From assembly GCA_030267965.1 (NCBI GenBank), contig BRYA01000062.1, forward strand, positions 48,709 to 112,708: a stretch of DNA of 64,000 bases. The letters run 5' to 3'. The position numbers were made by a program, and so were the translations under genes. Origin of the DNA: Triparma columacea. Its lineage: Eukaryota; Sar; Bolidophyceae; Parmales; Triparmaceae. The notes under the pieces were generated by a model, which saw nothing but the letters and a program-made list of their open reading frames with translations, was not told the origin of the DNA and ran no database searches. The stretch's first letter is position 1; each line of letters opens with the position of its first letter. Positions 10,152-21,341 of the stretch are shown here, piece by piece.

Positions 10152-12406
10152 CTACAACTTACTCCTAGCACCCCCTCTCCTGTATGCCTCTTCGATTTCC
10201 CTTTTGTACGCTGCCTTGACCTTGTTCCTGACAACTTTGAATGTGGGTGTCGTGAATTTATTGTCCGGGGTCCAAGCCTCTGATGCAACGACGACCTCCC
10301 TTGGGACCTCGAAGCCATTGAGCTTTGCCGCTCTGCAGGTGGCCATGATATTACTCCTTAGTACTTCCTTATCGGCGCCTTCGCACCCTTCGGCAAGAAC
10401 GACAACCACTACAAGCCAATCTCTCGTCCCATCGCCGTACACAAGGCATTGATCGACCTCGGTGACGCCCATAACGACGGCTTCGATCTTTTCGGCGCTG
10501 ACGAATTCCCCCTGCTGAAGCTTGAAACAATTCTTGATGCGGTCAAGAATCCTCAGTCCACCTCCCTCAAAAACCCCAATGTCCCCCGTTTTGAACCAGC
10601 CGTCCTTGTCTTTGCAGCTCTTATAGCCCCCTCCTTGTACATAGTAACCATCGATGACGTTCTCACCCCTGACCTCAATCTCCCCGCCTTCTTCTACCCC
10701 CTCAACATTGACAATTCTGCGGTGGGAAGGGGTGTGTAGTCGCAAAAATTAGAAATGTATCCTCCTCCTCCATTAAATTTCTCGTTCATTCTCACCTGAC
10801 TTCAACCCCGTTGACATTGCCTCCAACGCACCCTGCGTTGCCCTCTCCCGGCCTAGCCACAGTGACCCCCCCCGTCGTCTCAGTCAAGCCGTAACCCTCA
10901 ATGATGGCGGTTCCGGGGAGGATACAAGAGAGCCAGACAAAAGTTGAGGGACGGAGGGGAGCAGACCCCGATATTAGCATCGTGCATCGGTCCAGGCCAA
11001 GGGCAGCTCTAATTTTGCTGAAAAGGAGCTTGTCGAAGAGAGGATGATGCGTAGATTGGGAGGAGGCGTACGCGACCGATTTGGTCTTTATACCGTAGTT
11101 GTAGAGCTTCGACTTCATTCCACCGGCGGCTGTAACTTTCGCCTCCAAGCCCGACCTTATCTTTTCCAAGACCCTCGGCGCGGCGGTGAAGAGAGTTGGC
11201 CTGGCCACCTTGAGGTCCTCTAGCAGGTAGGTAGATGTGACTTTGCTCGAGGGGTTCCACCTCATGTACCTAATCTCCCCTCCCCCTCCAAGCATTCCCT
11301 CCGTCACAATCCTTTCGAAGACGTGGGAGAGGGGAAGGTAGCTGAAGTGCACCGTCCCGAGGCTGATCTCGAAGGACAAGTGAACCTTCATTGACTGGAG
11401 CATGAAGGTGACGTTGCGCTGGGTAATGACGCAACCCTTGGGGTTCCCGGTCGTTCCAGAGGTGTAGCAGATTGTGTGAATAGAAAATGGCGATGGAGAA
11501 GTTATCAGCTTTGAGAAGAGGGCGGGGATCGGAGAGGTGGGGGAGAGGGGGGTGGGGGAGGAGAATCTGCTTGCGGCGAGAGAAGCGAGTGTGTGAGTTT
11601 CAAGAGTAGAATAAGTAGAAAGGGTTGCGTTGGACGATTTTTTCCTTTCTACACTCCTCTTCCGACAGCGTCGCTTCACCCCTTAACGCTCTACTTTTTG
11701 CCCATTCTCACCTCAACCTCGACTCTAGGAGGACAGAGCCCTCCGCCATGACTTCGGCAAGACTGGTCACGCGCAGAAAGTTTGGTGCTGAGAAAGAGGT
11801 TGGAACGGGACCCCCGGTTATAATGAGAGTCGTTGAATCACAGGAACCTTGAGGGAGCAAGTCGAGAAGCCTGTAGTCGACGTACATGAGAGCGGGGCAA
11901 GTCTGCTGAACAATGTACTCCCTATGATCCTGCGTGCTTGTGGTGTAAAGTGGGACTAGGGCGGAGTGCAGTGAAGACGTTGCTAGGGAAATTATTGAAA
12001 ATGTTGGGGAGTTGGGGAGAAGGACGCAAATGTTGTCGACGGTGGAGGGGGAGGACGGAGAGGGCGGTGAAACGAAGGAAGATGTCAGAGAGAGGTAAAG
12101 TTTCAGAACCTCTTCCATCAATCCGACGTACGTCTGTGCAATAAATGGACCATCTTTAACTCGGCTCGATACTGAAGGTGCCAAAGGTTGAGAAAGAGTC
12201 GTAGCGTAGAAAGATGACAGAACGGAAGGAGTGGGTTGAAGGGGTTGTATAGGATCTGAGGGGGCACTGGTAGCGTATATGGTTGGAGAGGTCAGAGGGA
12301 GGGCAATCGCCGGACCCTGTAGTGTGGAGATTTCTCCTGAGATTTCTTCATTCTCGGGTTGGGGCGGCGAGGAGGAGGCAACATGTTGAGGTTTTGCCTT
12401 TGACAT
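10152..12406 (-). CDS. long-chain acyl-CoA synthetase (AMP-forming)
   Basis: Three exons are proposed: 12406-11712, 11566-10796 and 10716-10152 (donors GTGAGA; both junctions phase 2; 676 residues, usual for eukaryotic ACSL). The AMP-binding P-loop is YTSGTTGNPKGCVIT. The ATP/adenylate motif is EGYGLTETTGG. The C-terminal hinge region reads GEIEVRGENVIDGYY, KTGDIGVFE and RIKNCFKLQQGEFV. The splice at 10796/10716 joins GVEVR to IVNVEGVEEGG, as ACSL proteins require. It activates fatty acids to acyl-CoA for lipid synthesis or beta-oxidation. I saw no obvious peroxisomal targeting signal (the C-terminus is ARSKL, close to but not the usual SKL-type context) and no clear membrane anchor. Confidence 0.9.
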
Positions 12407-12610
12407 CAAGAGTATGTGGAGGGCTGTACTTCGATGCGGGCGTCAACTGTTATTGCAGAATTAATTGGGTTTTGGAAGAATTTTTAGGAGAAAAAAACAC
12501 TATTTTGTCCAATTATGCGTTGGGAGATGGATGTAAAAGCCCGGCGCGTGCGTAATGACAGTATTAAATTCTGTAATAAAAAGCCGAGCCCGTGTGTTTT
12601 TGTTTTGGTT

Positions 12611-13384
12611 CTAACCTCCAGCCGTAGGTCCGTTCGAGGCCTTGGGTTCGGGAGCGACTGCAATCCTGTACTGTTCAGGATTCATGGAGGAGACCATGAC
12701 TAACCCCGGGCCAACGAAGACAGTGTTGAAGATTCCCTCTCCGCCAACCACCATACCGCAGCATCCCCCGGCGCTCTGGAGCTCCATCTCCACCCCCTCG
12801 GCCCAGGCGAGCACGCAATTGGTGTCCACAACAATCTTCTCTCCGTCTTCAAGGACCTTCTGCATGATGGTACCGGTAGAGTTCAAGAACACGGTCCCGG
12901 TACCCTTGAGGCCTTGGCGAATGAAGCCCGCTCCTCCACAGCAAGCCTTGCATGGGTTGAAATCGAAGTCAGTCTCAATTTCGCACTCTCCATAGTGCGC
13001 CATGTAGCTCCCGGCCTTGCACACGAGGCTTCCATTCACGTTTTTGCTGTTGAGATCAACGGGGATGACCTTAGAAGGGAAGTTGGGGGTGAGGCCGACG
13101 AAGCCGAGCTCCTCCTGAGTGTTCTCCATGACCATGGTGCAGCAGGACTCTCCAGAGCAGCAGCGCTGGAAGCATCCCCCGCACTCAGTGTTACTTGCAA
13201 TGTGTTCGGACATATACATCATCGTGCCAGGCTCGGAGTAAACGGATTCGGCGCCGGCGAGCTGCACAGTAACAACCTGTGAGTCCGCTCCGGTGACGTT
13301 GTATTTGGGCTCATCGGGGTACAAAATCTCGAACTTTTGCCAGCCCGTCGATTTGAAAACAAGAAGCCCGTCCTCGTTGACCTC
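12611..13384 (-). CDS. AIM24-family protein, 5' exon not found
   Basis: One exon of 258 codons begins after an acceptor (CCTCAG at 13390-13385) with EVNEDGLLVFKS and ends at TAG/TAA near 12611. Family features are the beta-helix-like repeats, EPGTMMYMSEHI, GFVGLTPNFPSKVIPVDL, AGSYMAHYGE, FIRQGLKGTGTVFL and GEKIVVDTNCVLAW. It is rich in Cys pairs (ECGGCFQRCC, CKACCGG), more than usual for AIM24, which suggests metal binding or disulfides. AIM24 and its bacterial TIGR00266 relatives are poorly understood; the yeast member affects mitochondrial cristae organisation. The first exon probably lies toward or inside the gap at 13598-13648. It is divergently paired with the paralogue starting at 13770. 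Confidence 0.75.
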   Translation of the reverse strand, partial: EVNEDGLLVFKSTGWQKFEILYPDEPKYNVTGADSQVVTVQLAGAESVYSEPGTMMYMSEHIASNTECGGCFQRCCSGESCCTMVMENTQEELGFVGLTPNFPSKVIPVDLNSKNVNGSLVCKAGSYMAHYGECEIETDFDFNPCKACCGGAGFIRQGLKGTGTVFLNSTGTIMQKVLEDGEKIVVDTNCVLAWAEGVEMELQSAGGCCGMVVGGEGIFNTVFVGPGLVMVSSMNPEQYRIAVAPEPKASNGPTAGG

Positions 13385-13597
13385 CTGAGGTGGGGGGATA
13401 GTGAAGAAAGGGGTGAGAAGGAGGTGTTATGATGGCCATATCTTCGACGTGCGGGGGGGGGGGGGTTGAGGAGGGCTTGTGGGAAGAATAGTTGACATTT
13501 TGGGCCGTTTAGGGAGAACATGGAAGTTAGAGGGGGCGGGGGGCGCTTTTATGGATCCGAAAGTCGCAAAGGTGAAGAAAACTGTTCCAACTTCCTC

Positions 13598-13648
13598 NNN
13601 NNNNNNNNNNNNNNNNNNNNNNNNNNNNNNNNNNNNNNNNNNNNNNNN
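13598..13648. other. assembly gap (51 N)
   Basis: A run of N between the two divergent AIM24-family genes. The right flank carries three to four copies of an 11-bp unit (GGTGCTGTGTC, 13668-13703), so a collapsed tandem repeat is likely. First exons of one or both flanking genes may be hidden here. Confidence 0.95.
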
Positions 13649-13769
13649 GGGGTGGAGGAAGCTATCGGTGCTGTGTCGGTGCTGTGTCGGTGCTGTGTCG
13701 GTGGTGTGCACTCTAAAATCTAACACGTCTCGCATTCACCCACCCCCGTCCCGTCCCCCCGAATCCCAG

Positions 13770-14562
13770 TGCGCCTGACAATGATGGGTTGCCGCGCTTT
13801 GAGATCATTGGCACCACCTGTCAAATCGTTCAATTTCCGCTTCAGCCTGGGCAGGCGATAACATGCCAACCGGGGGCAATGTGCTACATGAACAACGGCT
13901 GCAAGCTCCAGATCAAAAGTGGAGGGCTCATGTCCATCATAGGTAGCGCTATGGGAGGAGAGGATCCGTGGAAGTGCGTCTACACCAACAAGACACAGGG
14001 ACCAGGGTACGTTGCTATGACGACGGATATTCCGGGAGTTATGGTACCCATCGATATGAGCCAGATCGACGGCACCCTTAGGTGCAAGAGGGGGGCATGG
14101 GTTTGCAGCACAGGAGACAATGAGACACAGGTGCTCGCCGGATTCAACCCTTCCGAGAGCTTTGCCGGTCAGTGCTGCGGAGGCCTCGACTTCATTATGC
14201 AGGAGCTCAAGGGGGGGGAATGGTCCTTCCTCTCGGCAATGGGAACCGTCATCACCAGGGAGCTCTCCCCCGGGGAGGAGTTCATTGTGGACACCAACAG
14301 CATCCTCGCCATAACTGGATCGGTCCAGGTGGACGTCCGCCGGGTTGGGGACTGCGGTGCCATGTGCTGCGCTGGCGAGGGAGCCTACAACACCGTGTTG
14401 ACCGGGCCTGGGAAGGTCTGGCTCCAGAGCATGCCCATCGAGAAGCTAAGGGCCCTCTTCCCTGCACCGGCTGAACCGTCTCAAGGAGGAAATGGAGGAG
14501 GAGATGGAGGTGGAGATGGAGGTGGATGGGGAGATGGAGATGGAGGTGGAGGTGGAGAATGA
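13770..14562 (+). CDS. second AIM24-family paralogue, 5' exon missing
   Basis: The exon starts after CCCAG (13765-13769) in phase 2 and encodes APDNDGLPRFEIIG onward, about 263 residues, with no ATG in frame near the start. A 5' exon in or before the gap is needed; ATGGATCCG at 13551 is a candidate. Conserved blocks parallel the neighbour: QPGAMCYMNNG, GPGYVAMTTDIPGVMVPID, CKRGAWVCSTGD, FIMQELKGGEWSFL and GEEFIVDTNSILAI. The last 35 residues are a Gly/Asp repeat (GGGDGGGDGGG) made by a GGAGAT-type minisatellite. Together with the minus-strand gene this is a head-to-head duplicate pair. Function is as uncertain as for the rest of the family. Confidence 0.75.
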
Positions 14563-15404
14563 GGTGGAGATGGAGGTTAGAATGTTGTGTGACATGGAGG
14601 TGCACGAGGAGGCCGTCCTGTGGGGTATCATGTCAGGTCCTGCACTTTTAGATCAGAAGAGAAGAGGGAGAGGAAGATGGATGAAGGGATTTGATTGACA
14701 GATAATCGCCTTCTCAAATATCATAATATACTAGTCTATGGGCTATACTTGAAACTTGTTGCACGCTATTTTTGTGGAAAGACATAGTGTGACGCACCTA
14801 CGCACAGAATCCTTTGTCCTTTCTTCTCTGTCTATAGCCCTCTGGCCTTTCTCTCTATAATCTCTAATACCTAGTATCCTGTTATCGCTCCAATTTTTTT
14901 CTTCTTGGTCGTCCTTGATGTCACACTCGAAAAATGAAAATCGGCAAAATTAAATTGTCTATTTTACACCTACGAAATATATATAAATATAAAGGATCAA
15001 ATTTATAAACTAATTTAGTATATGTGATAATATTAAACGTATTTTGACACCTCAAAAATATAATTTTATTATTGTCTCAAATGTAACTTGATAAATGATA
15101 TTATCATAAATGTATCGCAAATTGAATGCTTTGTATGTTCATATCACCTAAATAAATATTTGAAATTTCTCAGATGTAAAATATTTTTCTATATAATTTG
15201 TTGTACATTTTAACATCAATTGAGCAGATTTGATACAAATTGAAAGATATTCAGTAAACAGTAAAGAATTTAGAAGACTTTTGAAACATGTTGCGAGCAA
15301 AGTTGACTGACATTGACATGATTTGTGATTGATAAAGGGAGAAATCACAGAGCAGAATTAAGCGTAATCATGGGTTTATAGTGGGATTCAGTGCCCAAGC
15401 TCCT
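14563..15404. other. AT-rich intergenic region
   Basis: No gene is seen. 14570-14700 continues the GGAGATG-type minisatellite out of the coding region. 14900-15350 is markedly AT-rich compared with the flanks, with no frame longer than about 70 codons, and probably holds the 3' ends of the convergent genes on either side. Confidence 0.6.
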
Positions 15405-17834
15405 TTATTTGTCCACCCCCCCCCCCGCTCCTTCTCCCGGTAGCTGCAGTCCGAACATGGAGCTCGAGTGCTTCCCATCAGCATTGATTTGCATTTGCCC
15501 CATCCCCTCCCCCTCTTCCCCCTCCTGCGCTTTCCTGTAGACGCTGCGGAGCCAGTTCGTTTGGAGGTTGAACTCCAACGCTCCAAGCTCCCTGACCTCC
15601 CCTACGAGCTCCGCGAGGTGAATGGCAAAGTCGGGGTTGCTCGCGTCTGTGCCCTGCATTTCGCCGTAGCCCCCCGACTTGAGCATTTGTTGGATGTCTG
15701 GGGGAAGATCTAGATGCGGGAGCTGTATGGGCGTCACCTTTAAGTTCCCCAGCCGCTTCTCTACCTCATGCATCATTTTCCCCTCGGACTGCCACTTGCA
15801 GTTCCCCCCCTCATCAAAGAGTCTCCGGTCGAACTGGGGCGGCTTCTTCTTGTTCTGGCACCACCAGACCTTTTCCTTGACGTTCGCCGCCACCAAACTA
15901 ATAGCGAGGCCCATCCTTTCGGCCCGCCCGACCCTGCCGACCCTGTGGATGTAGTTCTCGGACTGCTCGGGAAGGGTCATGTTCACGACGTATGGTAGCC
16001 CCGAGACGTCAATGCCTCTTGCCGCGACGTCCGTGGCAATGAGAATCCGCACTTCTCCGTCCTTGAAAGCTTCCAGGTTCTGTTTCCTCTCCTGCTGACT
16101 TCTCATCCCAGCCAACACACAGCACGAGTAAATACCCTGCTTCCCCCCCTCCTTCTTGCCACTGAACTTGCCCCCCCCCCCCGCCGCGACGAAGAACTTT
16201 TCCAAATGATCGCAGTCCAGGTTCGTGCGACAGAACACGAGCACCTGCTCCATGTCCAGCTGTTCAATGAGTTTCAACAACACAACAGGCTTCATAGCCT
16301 TGATCCTCTGGCTCATTTTCTCTTCCTCTGACATGACTTCCCACTCGACCTCTTCCTCGACCTTGCCATACTTGTGGTGGACGGCGTCAGTGACGACCCA
16401 CTTCTTCGCCTCACTGCCGAGCAGGTTGATGCTCTTTGCGAGGACTAGGTTGTCCAGGTCGTGCTTCTTCGGATCGACCCTAATCACGCAATGGTGGACC
16501 GTGTCCGGGACACTCTCCTTCCCCTTTAGATCGATCCACATCGGCTTGCTGCATATCTCGGAAACGAGCGACTTGACAGACTCAGAGTGGAGGGTCGCAG
16601 AGAAGAAGCACACCTGAAGGTCCAACTTGCTTCGGGGTAGCATGGAATATATTGCCTTGACGCCCTCGACGTTGTCCTTCTCCGCCAGCTGGTCGGCCTC
16701 GTCCAGCACGAAAAACTTACAGCGCTTGGGGTTGATCTTCTTCTGCTTCATGAATTGGGAGATTATGGGAACAGTCCCGACTAGGACATCAACATCGTTG
16801 TTCTTGAGCCTCTCTAGGACAGGCTTGGGAGAGTACCCTCCCACCAACAACGCTGCTTTAATCGGCGGGTCGTTCAGGTTCGACGCAAGGGACGCAAAAG
16901 TGTTGTAGGTTTGCTCCGCAAGATCCCTGACAGGCTCGAGGACAATTGCCAAGGGTCCGTTGCCGTTCCACCCGGTGGTGTAACCCCCCCCTTCCGTGTC
17001 TTGCTCACCCCGCGCGTTCTCGTTCTTCACCAGCACCGCTTCGTCAGCCTCCGAGAAGGCCACCCCTCCCAAGCTCCCAAGCCCGCCGGCCCCCAAGTCG
17101 AAAGTGCACTGGGCGTTCTTCATCGCGACCGTCGGAAAGAGCCCCCCCTCCAGCTCACTTTCTCCTACAACCGTGTCGAAGCCGATTCCGAGATCCTTCC
17201 CATTCTTTGTCCACCCCACTTGGACCCTCCTATCCTCCCCAATGCTGAAGTAGCATCCCACCACGTCGCCCTTCCCGTAGGACTCTCCCCACTTCTCGAA
17301 CTTGCTGCTCTGTACCTTCATCCCGGTCCCCCCGAAGCCGTACGAGGCCGTATCCTTACCGAGCTCCAACCTGGCCGCAGAGGACGCGACACCCACCCTC
17401 ACGATGCCCTCGTCCTCGCACTTCACCGCGAACGAGTAGCTCCCGGACGCGACTCCCGTCGTACACCTGACCCCTGCCCATCCGTTCTCCTTCCTTGTCT
17501 GCACGGTGAGTCCCCCGGACGCGAGGGAAATGGAAGGATCTCTATCCACAGAAGACATGACGAAGTAAGGCTCGTCCTTTCGAACATCTGTCTTCACCAC
17601 TCCCCTCTTACCCTCCCTCTTCTCCCGGTATTCCTCCACGCAGAGCTGTAGGACGGGCAAAGCGAAGGCTCCAGTCTTTCCACTTCCTGTCTCTGCGGCA
17701 GCCAAGACATCACCCCCCCCAAGGATCAACGGTATAGCTTCTTCTTGGATAGCTGTTGGTAGCATCCAATCTGTAGTCGCAACATAAGAGAGGAGTTCGT
17801 CGAGGAGCGGCAGGGCCTCCCACCCGCCTGACAT
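15405..17834 (-). CDS. DDX1: ATP-dependent RNA helicase DDX1 (DEAD box with SPRY insert)
   Basis: A single exon of 809 residues starting at ATG 17834 (human DDX1 has 740). Motifs by residue: Q-motif region TAIQEEAIPL (about 27-36); Walker A AAETGSGKT (46-54); a SPRY domain inserted between motifs I and Ia (about 85-250), the DDX1 hallmark; DEAD in VLDEADQL (378-381); SAT in FFSATLHS; ARGIDVSGLPYVVN; and HRVGRVGRAER. DDX1 acts with the RTCB tRNA ligase complex in tRNA splicing and also in mRNA and double-strand-break processing. Domain order is certain; involvement in tRNA ligation is inferred from the family. Long antisense frames in the SPRY region are shadows. Confidence 0.95.
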   Translation of the reverse strand: MSGGWEALPLLDELLSYVATTDWMLPTAIQEEAIPLILGGGDVLAAAETGSGKTGAFALPVLQLCVEEYREKREGKRGVVKTDVRKDEPYFVMSSVDRDPSISLASGGLTVQTRKENGWAGVRCTTGVASGSYSFAVKCEDEGIVRVGVASSAARLELGKDTASYGFGGTGMKVQSSKFEKWGESYGKGDVVGCYFSIGEDRRVQVGWTKNGKDLGIGFDTVVGESELEGGLFPTVAMKNAQCTFDLGAGGLGSLGGVAFSEADEAVLVKNENARGEQDTEGGGYTTGWNGNGPLAIVLEPVRDLAEQTYNTFASLASNLNDPPIKAALLVGGYSPKPVLERLKNNDVDVLVGTVPIISQFMKQKKINPKRCKFFVLDEADQLAEKDNVEGVKAIYSMLPRSKLDLQVCFFSATLHSESVKSLVSEICSKPMWIDLKGKESVPDTVHHCVIRVDPKKHDLDNLVLAKSINLLGSEAKKWVVTDAVHHKYGKVEEEVEWEVMSEEEKMSQRIKAMKPVVLLKLIEQLDMEQVLVFCRTNLDCDHLEKFFVAAGGGGKFSGKKEGGKQGIYSCCVLAGMRSQQERKQNLEAFKDGEVRILIATDVAARGIDVSGLPYVVNMTLPEQSENYIHRVGRVGRAERMGLAISLVAANVKEKVWWCQNKKKPPQFDRRLFDEGGNCKWQSEGKMMHEVEKRLGNLKVTPIQLPHLDLPPDIQQMLKSGGYGEMQGTDASNPDFAIHLAELVGEVRELGALEFNLQTNWLRSVYRKAQEGEEGEGMGQMQINADGKHSSSMFGLQLPGEGAGGGVDK

Positions 17835-18104
17835 CTTTGGGGGCCGAACTGAGGGTCTCGATGCCTATGTTCTTATTTCAACCAACAATCAAGCAAACGA
17901 CGATCTATGAAGCGAAGTTCTACAGAAATTATATTCGTTTCGTCACAAAATTGAAGAAAATGTCGTGAAAGGAAGGAAGCAGTAATTTGGGAGATAATTA
18001 ATTTGGGCCCTACAGGAAGTCCTTTGAGGCCCAAGGATCACGAAAACATAAAATACTCCGAGACGTTTCTACCAAAAAATATTACATGACGACTCCGATC
18101 ACAA

Positions 18105-19319
18105 CTACTCCCAACTCAAGTTGATCGACGATGCCCTTCCCCCCTGCCTCGGAATGGGCTGAATTGGCTTCCAAACGAGCTGTTGAGGGTTCCTATTCTC
18201 CGCCCCTAGGTTCCCCATCCCAGCCTTCCCGGAAGACTCTTCCATCTGCCACCTTTTCTCTCTCATTTCTTGAAGCTTCGAGGCGTGGGGGTTCTTTGGC
18301 TTGCTGAGCCTCCCTTCGAAGTAGTCGGACGTGCTGAAGCCATTGCCGAAGCCACCCCTACCCCCACTCCTCTTTTCCTGAGACCTCTGCGCGGCCTCGT
18401 CCAGCCTCCTCTCATACTGCTGTCTGGCGATTTCGTCCCTCCTCTCAACGAGAGCTTGCCTCTCCTTCTGCTTGTCAATTTCTTCCACCACCTGATTCCT
18501 GAGCGCCGCCGCCTCCCTCCTGACCCTTTCTTCGTCCCTCCTCTCCTCTTCAATTTTCCTCCTTTTGTCCTCCTCGTTCTTCATCCTCTGCTCAGATATG
18601 TCGGCCATAAGCTGCTGCGCGTAAACCTCCCCTGTGACGTGGCGGTTGAGATCGTTCCCGGGCTGGACGGCCCGATAGAGGTTGGCCTCCTCCCTCTCTT
18701 TCTCTCGCCTCCTCCTCTCTGCCTCAACCCTTTGGATTTCGAGCTCGTGAACAGAGGGACCAACCGAGGCCCCCCGCCCTTGACTGCCTGAGGAGGCCGC
18801 ATACTGGGGAAAAGCGGTGCGCTTTGTGGCACGGAGGGGCTGTTCGAAGGGCTGGTACTCGGAGTAGTTGTCTGCGTGGGTCACTGTATGGGGGGGGAGT
18901 GATGTGAAAAGTGAGAAGGGGTTAGAATTAGAATTATCTAGACTTTGGGATAGAAGCTTACCCTCCCCAGATTTGGCCCCGGCAGGCTCAAGGCAGGCGC
19001 TCGCAAAACTTTGCTCCCTCTTTGCTTGCAATAATTTCATCTCCTTCTCGTAATGAAAGTTGTCCTCCCCCTGGTAAGCCCTCTGCTGCTGAGGTGACTG
19101 TTGGGGACGAGCCTGAGGTCTATAGTACTGCTGAGGGGCTTGCTCCAATTCACTCATATGCCGCCGTTGAGGTGCATGATAAGTTTGAGCGTGATGAGGC
19201 ATCTCGCTATAGTGATTTTGAAGACCTTGCTGAGGAGCAGGTTCCTCGGGGGCGCCCCATGATAAGCTTATGGAGGTGTGCCCTCCTGGAGGTACTTGGG
19301 TAAATCGACGGTATGACAT
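18105..19319 (-). CDS. coiled-coil protein with repeated S-x-S/N-L-S-W motifs at both ends
   Basis: Exons 19319-18962 and 18883-18105 give 378 residues (intron GTAAGC...CATACAG, 78 nt). The N-terminus has PPGGHTSISLSWGAPEE and the C-terminus RQGGRASSINLSWE. These paired Gly-Gly-x-(S/T)-S-I-x-L-(S/G) motifs recall the PPGG-x-S-x-x-S-L-G motif of JPT1/HN1 and the C-terminus of plant SPIRAL1. The middle is Gln/Pro-rich, followed by about 110 residues of charged coiled coil (from EEDKRRKIEEERR to RLDEAAQRSQEK). Microtubule association is a guess from the motif and coiled coil. The intron is a multiple of three and has no stop, so retention would give a 404-residue form. Confidence 0.6.
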   Translation of the reverse strand: MSYRRFTQVPPGGHTSISLSWGAPEEPAPQQGLQNHYSEMPHHAQTYHAPQRRHMSELEQAPQQYYRPQARPQQSPQQQRAYQGEDNFHYEKEMKLLQAKREQSFASACLEPAGAKSGEGKLLSQSLDNSNSNPFSLFTSLPPHTVTHADNYSEYQPFEQPLRATKRTAFPQYAASSGSQGRGASVGPSVHELEIQRVEAERRRREKEREEANLYRAVQPGNDLNRHVTGEVYAQQLMADISEQRMKNEEDKRRKIEEERRDEERVRREAAALRNQVVEEIDKQKERQALVERRDEIARQQYERRLDEAAQRSQEKRSGGRGGFGNGFSTSDYFEGRLSKPKNPHASKLQEMREKRWQMEESSGKAGMGNLGAENRNPQQLVWKPIQPIPRQGGRASSINLSWE

Positions 19320-19592
19320 TGTTACTGAGTAAATATAGGATTTTTTTGTTCTTTAACTGACGGTGGAAAGTGATAAAAAGGGTTTCCTGACCTTCAAATT
19401 AACAGTCTGATTTTTTACAAGTATTTTTTCCTTGACTGGAGTGGGTGTAAATACAGCGTTTTGGGAAGTAACATTCTCCGAGCACTTTAGGAGTGCAATA
19501 AAGGCACCGTATCTCCACTCTCGTATATTCAATTCGAAGTATTAGATTCATAATTGAGCCCATAATTGAGCCCCCTTGTCGGCGACGGCATC

Positions 19593-21307
19593 ATGCAAGC
19601 AGTTTCTCCCTCCACTCCACTCCACTCAACGCTGTACTCTCAGATTCATAGTTGTGTGATGGAAACATACTCATCATTGCCAAATCGTGGCAAAGCACTG
19701 CCATCAACGGGGGAATGGTGCGTTTTATCATCCATAGTCTGCGAGGAGACCTGTGAGAAGACCTGTGAGGAGACCTGTGAGGAGGGGAGGAAGCTGTGGG
19801 TTGTAAGCATCGCTACGGGATCAAAATGCGTGGGCCCCAAGTTGATCAACCAGGAGCCAAGAGGTTACGTTCTTCACGACTGCCACGCGGAAGTTTTGGC
19901 CAAGAGAGGCTTCACTAGAGTTCTGCTTGAGGAGATGAAGTCTGGGGTTGGTCGCTTGCTGGTTCACCCCACTTCCACGACGTCCACAACGCCTGCACCC
20001 ACATCAACACTCACATCAACACTCACATCAACACTCACATCTACACCAATCAAATCATCATCCACATTCACTTCATTATCATCACCATTACCCCCATCCC
20101 CTACGCCCCTCCCTTTCTCCCTCAGACCCGAACTGAAATTCCATCTCTACGTGTCGGAGTCTCCTTGTGGGGATGCTGCCATCTATAACATCGACAAGGA
20201 TTCAACACCGACCTTTACTGGCGCTAAGATTTGCTCAAATACTTCCGCAAACCCCAACCCAACCCCAGTTCGGGAGCCGGAATCCCAAGCCCTCGCGACC
20301 CTCCGCTTGAAGTCGGGTAGGTCCAACATCCCTACCCCACACCGGTCTTTATCCCACTGCTGCTCCGACAAGATATTAAGATGGTCAATCTTAGGTCTAG
20401 GGGGTTCTTTGGTGCAGTCCATCTCCCCCCCCCCTGTCTTATCGTCCGTGGTCGTGGTCGGGGATCCCCGCTGCACCTCACCCTCATCCATTGCGAGCCA
20501 GCAAGCCTCGCTGACCAGAGCTATCACCGAGCGCGGCGGTTGCGAAGCCCACGTGATCCCCCAATCCTCCTTATCGCCAACGTGGGAGCTAAGCAGAATG
20601 TCGAAGCAGGTGCGCAGCGAAGAGGAGTAAAGGACACCCCAACACGCGATATGATTGACCCTCATCTGTGTCCGCTCCTCTCCTTTCCCACAGGAAAAGT
20701 TCAAGAAGATATCCCCCTCAGGGATGTCCATAAACTTCGTCTACACCGACTACAAAGCGGGGAAGGGCGGGGCGAGCCACACGGAGATAGTGGTTGGGGC
20801 GACGGGAGTCAGGCAGGAGCAGGGTAAAAAGAAGAAAAGGAAAATTGAGAAACAACCAACGGACTCTGCTGCTGCTGCTATCTTGCCCGCTTCGACCCCT
20901 GATACACCCCCCGTGCCACCCTTTTCAAGGCTGTGCAGGAGAGAATTGTTGGGGTGAGATGAGGGGGGAGGGTGGCGCGACGACGTAATGGCATTCAAAC
21001 TCACCTCCTCCCCCCTCCCAATCCTCAAGACTTGCGCTCGAGGTCTCCCTCCCCCAACCCACCACCCCCCGACCCCCCACCTACCAGGATGCCAAAACAT
21101 TCCTCGTGAAACGATCCTCCTACTCGCAAACAAAATCAAGCGCCATGGAAAATAACCTCAAAAACTGGGTGAAGACTAGGTGAGAGCGCGTGTTCCTCCT
21201 TGCAACGACTAACAAATCTATGTGCAAACCAGAACTGACTCACATCGGTCGTCGCTTCGCTCGTCCCTCCTCTTCGCAGCGACGAAAATAACTTCAAGCT
21301 ATTTTGA
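19593..21307 (+). CDS. ADAT1: tRNA-specific adenosine deaminase 1
   Basis: Four exons are proposed: 19593-20609, 20694-20953, 21030-21179 and 21280-21307 (donors GTGCGC, GTGAGA, GTGAGA; 484 residues). The zinc and catalytic residues are present: His98-Ala-Glu100 in DCHAEVLAKRGF, Cys192 in SPCGDAAIYNI, and Cys256/257 in HCCSDKILRW. These are followed by the family's MSINFVYTDY strand and a C-terminal YQDAKTFLVKR helix. ADAT1 converts A37 to inosine in eukaryotic tRNA-Ala. Two in-frame minisatellites lie in surface loops: CEETCEKTCEET (residues 50-62) and a Thr/Ser repeat (about 128-152). The last exon (SDENNFKLF after the splice) removes an apparent stop at 21181. Confidence 0.88.
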
Positions 21308-21341
21308 GGACAATGGGTTGTCTATTTTTAATTGTACGAAT

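Noticed and set aside
13427..13521. MSTILPTSPPQ... as first exon of the minus-strand AIM24 gene
   Set aside because: The frame does not join exon 2 and no GT donor lies in the right place; the poly-C run may also be miscounted.
16911..17651. 246-codon plus-strand frame
   Set aside because: Antisense to the SPRY part of DDX1.
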